Positions 19,027 to 27,888 of a DNA stretch of 64,000 nt are shown one piece after another. The notes beneath the pieces are model-generated. The model had not been told where the DNA came from. It saw nothing but the letters and a program-made list of their open reading frames with translations, and did no database searches. The DNA is from Lachnospiraceae bacterium (GTDB taxonomy: Bacteria > Bacillota > Clostridia > Lachnospirales > Lachnospiraceae), in the NCBI GenBank assembly GCA_024403415.1, contig JAKSRY010000002.1, forward strand, positions 62,001-126,000, read 5' to 3'. The position numbers were made by a program, and so were the translations under genes. The stretch's first letter is position 1. Every line of letters begins with the position of its first letter.

Positions 19027-19668
19027 ATGATAAAACTAGTTATTTTTGGTGCCGGTGGGTTAGGAAAAGAAGTAGTTAATCTGATAAAAGCAATTAATAG
19101 TGTTGAAAATAAGTACGAATTATTAGGTTATGTCGTTGACACAAAATATTTTAATGGTAACCAGAAAGTTCATGGATACGACGTACTTGGAACAGAAAAA
19201 TGGATTATTGACCATGCTGATGCCGTTAAATGCGTATGTGCGGTTGGACGTCCTTTAGATCGGCGTAGCATAATGCAACGTTTGGAAAAAGATGGGGTGC
19301 AATTTGAAACACTTATTCATCCAGATTGTTTTATAGACGAAACTGCAGTTATAGGAGATGGGACAATAATACAGTCAAAGTGTTCTGTTTCGTGTGATGT
19401 GACCATAGGTAAGGGGGGCTTACTCAATGGCGATGTTATTATAGGGCATGACTGTACAATAGGTGAATATGTTACAATATACCCTAGAGGACAAATATCT
19501 GGAAAGGCAGTAATAGGAAACGGATGTTTGCTAGGGTCTATGACTTTTCTGAACGAAAAGGTTAAAGTTGGTGATGAAGCAGTGATAGCACCGGGGAGTA
19601 TAGTTTTGACTCGTGTTAAGGAAAAAACGCATGTTATGGGAAACCCCGCAAAGAGGATTGATATATAA
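19027..19668 (+). CDS. NeuD/PglD-family sugar N- or O-acyltransferase
   Basis: A 213-residue protein with an N-terminal Rossmann-like substrate domain (VIFGAGGLGKEVV) and a C-terminal left-handed beta-helix with the catalytic-histidine motif IGHDCTIGEY, ending GNPAKRIDI. Relatives acetylate sialic acids, aminosugars such as UDP-bacillosamine precursors, or related acceptors. Being inside an ACP cluster it may take an acyl-ACP rather than acetyl-CoA. GAAGGA six bases before ATG is a good ribosome site. Its stop codon touches the next ATG. Confidence 0.85.
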   Translation: MIKLVIFGAGGLGKEVVNLIKAINSVENKYELLGYVVDTKYFNGNQKVHGYDVLGTEKWIIDHADAVKCVCAVGRPLDRRSIMQRLEKDGVQFETLIHPDCFIDETAVIGDGTIIQSKCSVSCDVTIGKGGLLNGDVIIGHDCTIGEYVTIYPRGQISGKAVIGNGCLLGSMTFLNEKVKVGDEAVIAPGSIVLTRVKEKTHVMGNPAKRIDI

Positions 19669-20433
19669 ATGTATCCAGTGATTAATTTAGATAAAAAAAA
19701 CATATTAATATTCGGAGCATCCAAGGGAATAGGGCAGGCGTGTGCAAAAGTGTGTGACAGGTTAGATGCACAAGTAATATTATCGGCCAGGGATATACGA
19801 GGTTTGAATAATACAAAATCTATGCTTAATCGTAATGCACACATATATGATTATGACTTGACAAACACAGAAGGAATAGAGAGTCTGATTAGCCAAATTG
19901 TTACTGAATGTGGTAAACTAGATGGTATAATATATTGTTCAGGAGTTACAGACAATAGGCCGTTGGCTATGCAAAAACCGGAATTTGTTAACAATTTGTT
20001 TAAGGTCAATTTTATGTCATACATGGAGACGGTGCGATGCTTTGCAAAGAAAGCAAATCATAATGAGTGTTCCAGCGTAGTAGGAATTGCTTCGGTAGCA
20101 TCGGAACTTGGAACAAAAGCTCATGAAGCATATGCAGCAAGCAAAGGGGCTATGATAGCAGCAAGCAAAAGTATGGCATCAGAACTTCATACTAAAGGAA
20201 TTAGAGTGAACTGTGTGTCGCCTGGAACAACAAGAACCGAGATGATAGAAGAATATCTGAGTAATTGTGAAAATACGGGTTCTGACGTAGGAAATCGTCT
20301 GTTGGAACGGCAATATTTGGGAATGATCGAGCCGGAATATATTGGTTATGCAGTGGCTTTTCTGTTGAGCGACGCATCCAAGTTTGTGACTGGATTTAAT
20401 TTGCCAGTTGACGGAGGTCTGCTTTCGGTTTAA
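19669..20433 (+). CDS. FabG-like short-chain reductase 1
   Basis: A 254-residue classical SDR with GASKGIG for NAD(P)H binding, NFMS and SVASEL regions, the catalytic YAASK and the C-terminal PVDGG. It most likely reduces a 3-oxoacyl-ACP to the 3-hydroxyacyl-ACP. It is a tandem paralogue of the next gene: both share the unusual RLLERQYLG block before the C-terminal dinucleotide region. Two related reductases may handle different chain lengths or opposite stereochemistry. Confidence 0.88.
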   Translation: MYPVINLDKKNILIFGASKGIGQACAKVCDRLDAQVILSARDIRGLNNTKSMLNRNAHIYDYDLTNTEGIESLISQIVTECGKLDGIIYCSGVTDNRPLAMQKPEFVNNLFKVNFMSYMETVRCFAKKANHNECSSVVGIASVASELGTKAHEAYAASKGAMIAASKSMASELHTKGIRVNCVSPGTTRTEMIEEYLSNCENTGSDVGNRLLERQYLGMIEPEYIGYAVAFLLSDASKFVTGFNLPVDGGLLSV

Positions 20434-20450
20434 TTGTTAGGAGCAAGCAA

Positions 20451-21218
20451 GTGATAAATTTAATTGATTTTACAGGAAAGAACATAATAGTTACAGGTGC
20501 TTCTTCCGGTATAGGTAAAAGTATTTCAGTAAGCCTTAGCAAGTTGGGGGCTAATGTGGTTCTTATAGCAAGGCGTGAAGAAGAACTTAAAAGCGTCAAA
20601 AATTTGTTAGAAGATGGTAATCATATGATTATTCCATATGATCTTAAAAATCTGGATGGAATAAAAGATATGGTTGATGATGTCGTTTCAACAGTAGGTA
20701 AGTTAGACGGAATGTTCTATGCGGCTGGTATTGGAAATGCTCATCCGGTTAAATTATTGAGCAATGATATTTTAAAGGAATTATTTGAAGTAAACTATTA
20801 TCCTTTTATCGAATTGATACGATGTATATCTCGAAAAGGAAAATACAATAGTGGTGCAAGAATTGTAGGAGTATCTTCTATAGCGGCTAAATGTGGTGAT
20901 GCCGGACTGACAGGATATTCATCTACAAAAGCAGCTATGGAGGCTGCAATTCGAAGCATGTCAAGGGAACTTAGTTCAAAAGGCATTGTTATTAATTCGT
21001 TAGCGCCTGCTATGACGAATACAATAATGTATACCGATTATGTTGAGCGATATGGAGAAAATAGTAATAGTGAGAAGCGATTACTCGAACGGCAATATTT
21101 AGGAATTGCAGATGTGCAGGATATTGTGAATTGTGGTTTGTTTTTGTTAAGTGATATATCAAAATATATCGCAGGAGTTACATTTTATGCTGATGGTGGT
21201 TACACTTCTGTTCAGTAG
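20451..21218 (+). CDS. FabG-like short-chain reductase 2
   Basis: A 255-residue classical SDR with GASSGIG, the catalytic YSSTK and the C-terminal YADGG. Translation starts at GTG 20451 with AGGAG seven bases upstream. It is a diverged copy of the preceding SDR, sharing RLLERQYLG and overall layout. By context it is a second 3-oxoacyl-ACP reductase. Reduction of another carbonyl in the pathway, for example an aldehyde or alpha-hydroxyketone from the LuxC or transketolase steps, is an alternative. Confidence 0.88.
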   Translation: MINLIDFTGKNIIVTGASSGIGKSISVSLSKLGANVVLIARREEELKSVKNLLEDGNHMIIPYDLKNLDGIKDMVDDVVSTVGKLDGMFYAAGIGNAHPVKLLSNDILKELFEVNYYPFIELIRCISRKGKYNSGARIVGVSSIAAKCGDAGLTGYSSTKAAMEAAIRSMSRELSSKGIVINSLAPAMTNTIMYTDYVERYGENSNSEKRLLERQYLGIADVQDIVNCGLFLLSDISKYIAGVTFYADGGYTSVQ

Positions 21219-21232
21219 GGAGAAAAAAGGTT

Positions 21233-22303
21233 ATGGCATATGCAAAGTATAATAATATTTCAATAGAAGGGATTTCAGTATGCGTTTCAGACAAATGGAC
21301 TAGTCTGTATGATATTTCCGAACAGGATGAAAAAACCATTAGTAAGTTTATGAAACGAACAGGAGTCACTGGACGATATGATGCCGGTGTAAGACAAACA
21401 TCTGCAGATTTTTGTTATAGCGCGGCTAAAGAACTAATTGAGAAGAACAATATTCCTCTTAATAAAGTAGGCGTGTTGGTATTGGTTACGCAGACAGCAG
21501 ACTATAATACTCCTTCAACAGCTTGTGTTTTACAAATGCGACTCGGACTGGATACAAATTGTATAGCATTTGATGTGAATCTGGGATGTTCGGGGTATGT
21601 TAATGGGATAAATATAGTTTCTTCTCTACTAAATTCTGTGGATGCAGAATATGGATTGCTATTATGTGGTGATACAACAGCAAAAGAGAAAAGCCAGAAA
21701 TACCGAACGAGGTTGACTAATTCTGCGAGCATGTTGTTTGGGGATGCTGGCTCTGCAACATTATTAAGAAAGAAAACGGAAGCTGATAATATAAGCATTT
21801 TACTTAATACAGATGGAGAAGGATTTAAGGCCTTAATCACACCATATGGTGGTTGGAGAAATCCTGATGTGGATGATCCGTCGGAACTCGCCGATTACAT
21901 GGATGATATAGAAGTCTTTAACTTTGCAACGACTAAAGTTCCTGAACAGATATTCAATATTATGAAAATAAATGGAACGACAATAGATGACTATGACTGC
22001 TTGGCGCTACATCAAGCTAATTTATATATAATGAAACAAATACAGAAGAAAACAGGGTTTTCTTCTGAACAGATGTTGGTGTCTATTGATAAGTTTGGTA
22101 ATACATCATCGGCATCGATACCAACAGCGCTTGTGGCAAACTTTGGTGACGATAATTCTGATAGGGTAATTAGAATTATGGGTTCAGGGTTTGGTGTTGG
22201 TCTTTCGTGGGCAACGATTGATATGGCAGTGAATGTGAAAAATGTTTTACCTGTTATTCAAACATCCGAATATTTTGAGGATGGTTATAATAAAATTAAT
22301 TAG
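21233..22303 (+). CDS. 3-oxoacyl-ACP synthase III-like ketosynthase 1
   Basis: A 356-residue KASIII (FabH-like) thiolase-fold enzyme with the full catalytic triad: Cys119 in NLGCSG, His260 in LHQAN and Asn290 in FGNTSS. FabH condenses a primer acyl thioester with malonyl-ACP. It is longer than housekeeping FabH (about 320 residues), with an extra C-terminal tail ending in an acidic segment, a form common in secondary-metabolite clusters. It is the first of two such genes separated only by an ACP gene. The primer cannot be read from the sequence. Confidence 0.9.
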   Translation: MAYAKYNNISIEGISVCVSDKWTSLYDISEQDEKTISKFMKRTGVTGRYDAGVRQTSADFCYSAAKELIEKNNIPLNKVGVLVLVTQTADYNTPSTACVLQMRLGLDTNCIAFDVNLGCSGYVNGINIVSSLLNSVDAEYGLLLCGDTTAKEKSQKYRTRLTNSASMLFGDAGSATLLRKKTEADNISILLNTDGEGFKALITPYGGWRNPDVDDPSELADYMDDIEVFNFATTKVPEQIFNIMKINGTTIDDYDCLALHQANLYIMKQIQKKTGFSSEQMLVSIDKFGNTSSASIPTALVANFGDDNSDRVIRIMGSGFGVGLSWATIDMAVNVKNVLPVIQTSEYFEDGYNKIN

Positions 22304-22319
22304 TAAAGGAGATAATGAG

Positions 22320-22538
22320 ATGACAGAAAGAGAAAAATTAGCAATGTTAGAGGAAATGCTTGAATTGGAAGAGGGTGCTCTGAATGTGGATATGGAATTG
22401 GATGATATTGAGGAATATGATTCGATGTCAAAACTGTCCTTGATTGTTCTTATGGAAGATGAGTTTGGAGTAAAACTCGACGCAAATACAATTAGGGGAT
22501 TTAAGACAGTTGGAGATATTCTTAAATTGATGGTGTGA
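22320..22538 (+). CDS. Acyl carrier protein 2
   Basis: A 72-residue ACP with the phosphopantetheine serine in EEYDSM (Ser35). ATG 22320 follows a strong AAAGGAG; the longer frame starting at 22242 overlaps the ketosynthase and is not credible. It is related to ACP 1 at 17112. It lies between the two KASIII genes, so it may be the malonyl or growing-chain carrier for one of them. Met rather than Leu after the modified Ser is a small departure from the common DSL. Confidence 0.9.
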   Translation: MTEREKLAMLEEMLELEEGALNVDMELDDIEEYDSMSKLSLIVLMEDEFGVKLDANTIRGFKTVGDILKLMV

Positions 22539-22618
22539 TGTCTTTGACTAATACGTTATTAAGCATAAGACAGAATTGGTAATTAATATATTATATATTA
22601 TAGGTAAATGACGCATAT

Positions 22619-23707
22619 ATGGGAAAATTTGTAAATACAGGGATAAGAATAGAGGCAATTGCGACAGTTGTACCAAACAATTACTATGGGCATGAAAAGA
22701 ACGTGCAAATGTTTGGAGAAGAAACAGTAGATAAATTTGAAAAAATAACTAACATTTTTGCAACTTATAAAGTATCAAAACATCAAACTGTTTCTGATTT
22801 GGGATATGTTGCAGCAGTTGAGATTATAAACAAATTAAAACTAAATAAACATGATATAGGAGTATTGGTATTTGCATCTCCTGCACCAGACTATATACAA
22901 CCACCTACAGCTTGTGTACTTCAATATAGATTAGGCTTACCGAATGATTGTGCAGCTCTTGATATTACTCATGGCTGTAGTTCGTTTCCATATGGGAGTC
23001 AAGTTGTCTATTCTATGATGGCCTCTTCTGATTGCAGATATGGATTATTAATTGTAGGAGATAGTAATTCTAAAAATGTTAATCAAAAAGATAATTCATA
23101 TATGTTATGTTCTGATGCGGCGTCAGCAATATTGTTCATTCGAGATAGTGATGCAGTTAATAAAACAATGTTAAAGACGGATGGTAGTAGATATAAGGAC
23201 ATCATTATACCTGGGCGAGGCATGAGGGACTTAAATCCTATCGACAGCGAGGTGGTTTGTTCTGATGGAGTTTCTCGGTCAAAGTACAATTGGTATATGA
23301 ATGGAATGAATGTGTTTGTTTTTGCTACCAGAGATGTTCCAAAAGCAGTTAAGGAATATCTAGAATGGACAGATACAGATTTTGAGAAGTATGATGCAAT
23401 AGCATTTCATCAGGCAAATGGCATAATAATAGACAGATTAGTTAAAACGCTGAAACTTAAGGAAGAAAAGGTGCCGAACGTAATACATGATTATGGTAAC
23501 ACGGGGGGGAATTCGTTGCTACTAGCCTTGTGTGAAAAATATGGAAATATAGAGCTAAACAAAACAATTGAAGTATTGGGTGTGGCGTTTGGCGTTGGTT
23601 TGTCATTAGGAGTTACTTCGTTTTCAATAAATATAGATAATATTTTCCCCATTATAAAAACTGATAATCAGTTTGACGATGGAATTATTGAGTTAGAAGA
23701 TTTATGA
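22619..23707 (+). CDS. 3-oxoacyl-ACP synthase III-like ketosynthase 2
   Basis: A 362-residue KASIII paralogue of the 21233 enzyme with its own intact triad: Cys120 in THGCSS, His264 in FHQAN and Asn294 in YGNTGG. The two share the TACVLQ-RLGL segment before the active site but differ in the cysteine loop (GCSG against GCSS) and in the primer-pocket region, implying different substrates. The ATG has no clear ribosome site (AGG about ten bases upstream). An 80-base gap separates it from ACP 2, the largest gap in this part of the cluster. Confidence 0.9.
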   Translation: MGKFVNTGIRIEAIATVVPNNYYGHEKNVQMFGEETVDKFEKITNIFATYKVSKHQTVSDLGYVAAVEIINKLKLNKHDIGVLVFASPAPDYIQPPTACVLQYRLGLPNDCAALDITHGCSSFPYGSQVVYSMMASSDCRYGLLIVGDSNSKNVNQKDNSYMLCSDAASAILFIRDSDAVNKTMLKTDGSRYKDIIIPGRGMRDLNPIDSEVVCSDGVSRSKYNWYMNGMNVFVFATRDVPKAVKEYLEWTDTDFEKYDAIAFHQANGIIIDRLVKTLKLKEEKVPNVIHDYGNTGGNSLLLALCEKYGNIELNKTIEVLGVAFGVGLSLGVTSFSINIDNIFPIIKTDNQFDDGIIELEDL

Positions 23708-23763
23708 CGACCATAATAGTAGCTTTAATAGTAAAATATAAACCCGGTTTGGAGGAAAAATAA

Positions 23764-24231
23764 ATGGAAGCGTTGTTTAATATTGGGGCTTATGAGATAC
23801 AAGAATATCAGCAGAATAGATATCCAATGTTTTTTTTGGATGTAATTGAAGAAGCTCGTCCTGGTGAGTATGCACGAGGAAGAAAGAGTTTTACATACAA
23901 TGAATGGTATTTTCCAGTTCATTTTGCAGATGAACCCAATGTACCTGGTATGATTCAAATTGAGTTACTAGCTCAGACATTTATTATGACTTTTTTGACA
24001 ATTCCTGAACATAAGGGTAAAAAAACCGCTTTTTTAGGAATGAATAATATGAGGATGAGAAAGAAAATAGTTCCGGGTGATACGATTGTTGTAGAGGCAA
24101 CTCTCAAAAGTTTTAAGCGTGGTGTAGCAACTGGATATGTTGAGGGAAGAGTAGGGGGTGAATTTGCTCTTTCGGCAGATATCAAAATTGGATTGCCCGA
24201 CATGATGCGCGAGTTTATTCCTAAAAAGTAG
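23764..24231 (+). CDS. FabZ-like hotdog-fold 3-hydroxyacyl-ACP dehydratase
   Basis: A 155-residue single-hotdog protein matching FabZ: RYPMFFLD near the N-terminus, then PVHFADEPNVPGMIQIELLAQ holding catalytic His53 and Glu67. The usual first His of the HRYP motif is Asn18 here. FabZ removes water from 3-hydroxyacyl-ACP to give a trans-2-enoyl-ACP. No enoyl reductase follows in the cluster, so the product may stay unsaturated, or the protein may act as an isomerase or hydratase. GGAGG precedes the ATG. Confidence 0.87.
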   Translation: MEALFNIGAYEIQEYQQNRYPMFFLDVIEEARPGEYARGRKSFTYNEWYFPVHFADEPNVPGMIQIELLAQTFIMTFLTIPEHKGKKTAFLGMNNMRMRKKIVPGDTIVVEATLKSFKRGVATGYVEGRVGGEFALSADIKIGLPDMMREFIPKK

Positions 24232-24248
24232 TTATTTTATTAGAATGG

Positions 24249-25769
24249 ATGCGAAAAGTAAAAATGGGAAATGTACCTAATGTCAAGATAGGGTTAATTG
24301 CAGGCGGAAGAGATTGGTTGCCGGATGCTTTAGTGATTAAAAGCCGTGAAAAAATAATTTCAATTTTTCGTGATATGTATCCTGATATGGAAATACATGA
24401 ATGTCCTGTGATTATCAATGATAATGAGTTAAATGTAAAAAGAGCATTAAAGGATGTCTATAAAGCTGAATGTAATGCATTGTGTTTATTGTATGCAAAC
24501 TATGGACCAGAGTTAATGGCACGACAAGTGATAGAGTCATTTGAAGGTCCTGTTATGTTCATTGGAATTGCTGATAATGAATCAGAGAATTTAATGGCTA
24601 ATAGGCTTGATACATTGAGCGGGTATATAAATGCAAACTATGGGATTGGATTATATAACTCAAAAGCCTATATTCCTATGAGACCAATTGGAGATGAGAT
24701 TCATTGTGTCAAGCAGATGCAAAAGTTTTATAGCATAGCAAGAGCATTGTTAGGAATTAACGAATTGAAGGTTATGTCTATTGGTCCTCGCCCATCAAAC
24801 TATGCAGGCACTAATGCCGATAATGCATTGTTACGTGAATTTGGAATAGATATAGTAGAGTTTTCAGAGTTGGAGTTGTTGTCATCCTATTCACGCCATA
24901 ACGGAGATGCTAGAATTAAAAGCATTGCAGAGCAAATGAGAACTGATTTAGGGGTGGATGACCAGGATACATTAATGAAACTTGATAAAATGGCTCAGTT
25001 GGAAATAACAATTAGCGATTGGGTTAGAGTAAATAAGGGTAATCGTAAGTATGTTACTATGGCTGCTAGTTGTTGGCCATCATTTCCTTCGTATTTTGGT
25101 ATCTCGCCCTGTTATGTTTGGGGAAGAATGACCGCTAATAATATTCCTATTTCATGTGAAGTAGATATATATGGAGCTGTTTCAGAATATATCGGACAGT
25201 GTATTAGTGGTAACAGCGTGACACTTTTAGATATTAATAATAATATACCAGACAAAATATATAAGGACTTTATATATGAAAAAGATTTTGGAGGACACAA
25301 GTACAAAATAGGAGATGTTTTTATTGGGTATCATTGTGGAGTCACAAGTTCGAATATGTTAGTATCAGCTCAATTGGAATGCCATTATATAAACAAAAAT
25401 TATTTAGGTACTGATAATACATATGGTGTTTTGTTTGGACAAATAGTATCGGGTGATGTGACCTTATTCAGGATACAACCTTCAAAAACAGGAGGACTTC
25501 AGGCATATGTTATTCAAGGACAGATTTTGCCAGTATCATTGGAAACATATGGAGGTTACGGAGTTTTCGCAGTGAGAGAGATGGATAGGTTTGTGAGAAA
25601 TGTAATCATAGAGCATTATTTCCCAAATCATACTGTAGTGATAAGAGGGCATTTTGGAAGTGAGATCATGTCACTAATGAAAATGATGGGAATCAAAGTA
25701 TACTATAATTATCCAAGCAATATGTTATATGAAAGTGAAAATGCTTTTGAATTTATTGAAGAATTATAG
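24249..25769 (+). CDS. L-fucose/L-arabinose isomerase-family protein (aldose-ketose isomerase-like)
   Basis: A 506-residue protein of the L-fucose isomerase fold, slightly shorter than housekeeping FucI. Family features are AASCWPSFPSYFG (the CWPEFQ-type region), ISCEVDIYGA (metal-ligand Glu region), LLDINN (metal-ligand Asp region), a YHCGVTS segment and RGHFGSEIM near the C-terminus, where FucI-type enzymes place the His ligand. The family interconverts aldoses and ketoses with Mn2+. Inside an ACP cluster and directly upstream of ACP 3 and the transketolase, it could make the ketose donor or isomerise a transketolase product. No sugar-catabolism genes accompany it. Confidence 0.8.
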   Translation: MRKVKMGNVPNVKIGLIAGGRDWLPDALVIKSREKIISIFRDMYPDMEIHECPVIINDNELNVKRALKDVYKAECNALCLLYANYGPELMARQVIESFEGPVMFIGIADNESENLMANRLDTLSGYINANYGIGLYNSKAYIPMRPIGDEIHCVKQMQKFYSIARALLGINELKVMSIGPRPSNYAGTNADNALLREFGIDIVEFSELELLSSYSRHNGDARIKSIAEQMRTDLGVDDQDTLMKLDKMAQLEITISDWVRVNKGNRKYVTMAASCWPSFPSYFGISPCYVWGRMTANNIPISCEVDIYGAVSEYIGQCISGNSVTLLDINNNIPDKIYKDFIYEKDFGGHKYKIGDVFIGYHCGVTSSNMLVSAQLECHYINKNYLGTDNTYGVLFGQIVSGDVTLFRIQPSKTGGLQAYVIQGQILPVSLETYGGYGVFAVREMDRFVRNVIIEHYFPNHTVVIRGHFGSEIMSLMKMMGIKVYYNYPSNMLYESENAFEFIEEL

Positions 25770-25790
25770 AATTATTTTAGGAGGATTAAA

Positions 25791-26030
25791 ATGAATAACA
25801 AAGAAAAGTACAACAATGCATTTATTGTCAGTTTTGATGTGACTGAAGATCAACTGGCTGGACTTGAATATCAGGGAGTTCCTGCATGGGATTCAGTTGG
25901 CCATATGGGATTGATTAGCGAGATAGAGGATGCCTTTGATATTCAGTTTGAAACAGATGATATTGTAGACTTTAACAGCTATGAAAAAGGTATTGAATTA
26001 TTAAAAAAATATGATGTTACAGTTGAATAA
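25791..26030 (+). CDS. Acyl carrier protein 3
   Basis: A 79-residue ACP-like protein with the phosphopantetheine serine in PAWDSV (Ser35) after a longer, more hydrophobic first region than ACP 1 and 2. AGGAGG lies seven bases before the ATG. It is not close to the first two ACPs and sits between the isomerase and the transketolase, so it may serve a different step, such as accepting or presenting a C2 or hydroxyacyl unit. This assignment rests on position alone. Confidence 0.85.
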   Translation: MNNKEKYNNAFIVSFDVTEDQLAGLEYQGVPAWDSVGHMGLISEIEDAFDIQFETDDIVDFNSYEKGIELLKKYDVTVE

Positions 26031-26047
26031 TTAGAGATGATATTAAT

Positions 26048-26890
26048 ATGAGTAATAATTCAATTTTGCAAATTGATACAATCAAAAAACATGCATTTAA
26101 TATGCGCAGAACTGCCCTTGAAATGGCTTATATGTGTGGAAAGTCGGCACATATAGGTGGCGGATTATCAGAAATAGATGCATTGGCTGTTTTATATGGT
26201 AATGTAATGAATTTATCAGATTCAAATCTTGGTTATGAGAGTAAAGATAAGTTCATTTTAAGCAAGGGGCATGGTGTTCTAGGACTATATTCTGCTTTGT
26301 TTGAGTACGGAATAATAAATCGAGATGCACTAAGTACTTTTATGGAGGATGGATCAGACTTAATTGCGCATCCTGTTATGAAGCCAGAATGGGGAATTGA
26401 AGCTTCAAGTGGAAGTCTGGGTCAGGGCATTTCCATGGGAGTGGGGCTTGCTTTGGCAGCCAAGAAAAAAGGATATACATATGATACATTTGTATTATGT
26501 GGAAATGGTGAATGTAACGAGGGATCTGTGTGGGAAGCATGTATGTCTGCGGTTAATTTTGCATTAGATAATTTTACCTTGTATATTGATAATAATCATA
26601 TGCAGAGCGATGGATTAAGCAGTAGTGTTATTGATGTGTCAGACAAATATGCTAACATGTTGAAAAGTCTTGGATTTCAGGTTATCGAAGTAGATGGTAA
26701 TAATATTGAGCAACTGCTAAATGCTTTTTTGACACCGCATGCTGAGGGATGTCCTAAAGTTATAGTGGGTAGTTCTGTTAAAGGTAAAGGAATTAGTTTT
26801 ATGGAGTCAAATAACGATTGGCACCATAATAGGTTGACGAAAGAGCAATTTGATGCTGCTTTAGAGGAATTGGAGAAATATAATGATTGA
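26048..26890 (+). CDS. Transketolase N-terminal subunit (ThDP-binding)
   Basis: A 280-residue N-terminal half of a split transketolase. It has the ThDP-Mg motif from GNGECNEGS to YIDNN, the conserved histidine regions HIGGG, LSKGHG and IAHPV, and SSGSLGQG. Transketolase moves a two-carbon ketol unit from a ketose to an aldehyde. The C-terminal half is the next gene, overlapping by eight bases. Split transketolases are common in Firmicutes and Archaea, but not inside an ACP pathway. A housekeeping role is unlikely from context. Confidence 0.92.
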   Translation: MSNNSILQIDTIKKHAFNMRRTALEMAYMCGKSAHIGGGLSEIDALAVLYGNVMNLSDSNLGYESKDKFILSKGHGVLGLYSALFEYGIINRDALSTFMEDGSDLIAHPVMKPEWGIEASSGSLGQGISMGVGLALAAKKKGYTYDTFVLCGNGECNEGSVWEACMSAVNFALDNFTLYIDNNHMQSDGLSSSVIDVSDKYANMLKSLGFQVIEVDGNNIEQLLNAFLTPHAEGCPKVIVGSSVKGKGISFMESNNDWHHNRLTKEQFDAALEELEKYND

Positions 26891-27854
26891 AGTGACTCGG
26901 GCTAAAGCGAAACTGTGGTCTCGATTAGGGGCAAGGGCAACCTTTGGACAGGCTATATTAGAGCTGGCAAAGGAAAGAGATGATTTTTATGTTTTATCCG
27001 CTGATTTAGGGCAGTCATCAGGACTTAGTAGATTTAAGGAAGAATTTTCCGAACGTTTTATTAATGTTGGAATTGCAGAACAGAACTTGATTGGTGTTTC
27101 AGCTGGATTGGCTAAGGATGGAACAAATGTATTTGCAACCTCCTTTTCACCATTTGTAACCATGCGCGCTTGTGAGCAGGTTCGTATGAATATGGGTTAT
27201 ATGCAACTAAACATAAAGACAGTTGGTTTGGGAAGTGGTCTTATTATGTCACAACTCGGCAACTCTCATTACGGAATAGAAGATGGATCTATTATGAGAT
27301 CTATCCCAGGTATGACAGTTGTGAATCCTGCAGATGGAGCTGAAATATTCAAGACTGTAGAGGCATTGTGTGATTTTGAAGGACCAGTATATCTGAGGTT
27401 GACCGGAGGACCCAATCTTCCCATTGTATATAGTGAAGATTTTGATTTTCAAATTGGAAAATCAATAACGTTGAGAGTAGGTGCAAATGTTGCATTAATC
27501 GCAACAGGAACTATGGTATATTATGCTATGAAAACTGCAGATATATTGGCTGAAAAAGGAATATCAGCAACAGTCATTGATATGCATACTATTAAGCCAT
27601 TGGATAAAGAATGTTTGGAAGGATTAACAAATCATTCCTTAATTGTAACTATAGAAGAAGCTTCTGTTATTGGAGGACTTGGTAGTGCTGTGGCTGAATA
27701 TTATTCAGCAAAAGAGAATAAACCGCCTCAATTCATTTTTGGAATAGATGATTATTTTCCGCATGCAGGAAGTTATGAATACTTGTTGGAACAGTGTGGA
27801 CTGACAGCAGAACATATATCTGAGAAGATACTCAAATATTTTGATGAAGGATGA
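26883..27854 (+). CDS. Transketolase C-terminal subunit
   Basis: A 323-residue C-terminal half of the split transketolase, with the pyrimidine-binding domain (TFGQAILELA, NVGIAEQN with the catalytic Glu, GNSHYGIEDG) and the C-terminal domain from about residue 200. It pairs with the preceding subunit. All expected cofactor-interface residues visible by eye are present, so the enzyme should be active. In this setting possible acceptors are the aldehyde from LuxC or an acyl-ACP. Confidence 0.92.
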   Translation: MIEVTRAKAKLWSRLGARATFGQAILELAKERDDFYVLSADLGQSSGLSRFKEEFSERFINVGIAEQNLIGVSAGLAKDGTNVFATSFSPFVTMRACEQVRMNMGYMQLNIKTVGLGSGLIMSQLGNSHYGIEDGSIMRSIPGMTVVNPADGAEIFKTVEALCDFEGPVYLRLTGGPNLPIVYSEDFDFQIGKSITLRVGANVALIATGTMVYYAMKTADILAEKGISATVIDMHTIKPLDKECLEGLTNHSLIVTIEEASVIGGLGSAVAEYYSAKENKPPQFIFGIDDYFPHAGSYEYLLEQCGLTAEHISEKILKYFDEG

Positions 27855-27888
27855 GGTTTAAGAGCTTGGTGTATATAAAGGTTAATAG

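Noticed and set aside
19317-19844. A 175-codon open frame on the - strand
   Set aside because: It lies wholly opposite the NeuD-type gene and the first SDR, lacks a ribosome site and its translation has no family features; repeats in the beta-helix keep the antisense frame open.
22242-22319. Upstream extension of ACP 2
   Set aside because: It would overlap the end of the ketosynthase gene; AAAGGAG directly before ATG 22320 fixes the start.
24249-25769. Sugar-catabolism operon around the L-fucose-isomerase-like gene
   Set aside because: No kinase, aldolase, sugar transporter or catabolic regulator lies nearby; the neighbours are ACP-pathway genes.
26048-27854. Reading the transketolase pair as deoxyxylulose-phosphate synthase or a pyruvate dehydrogenase E1
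   Set aside because: The N-terminal half has the transketolase histidine regions (HIGGG, LSKGHG, IAHPV) and the two-gene split is the typical TktN/TktC division. No lipoyl or E2/E3 genes are present.
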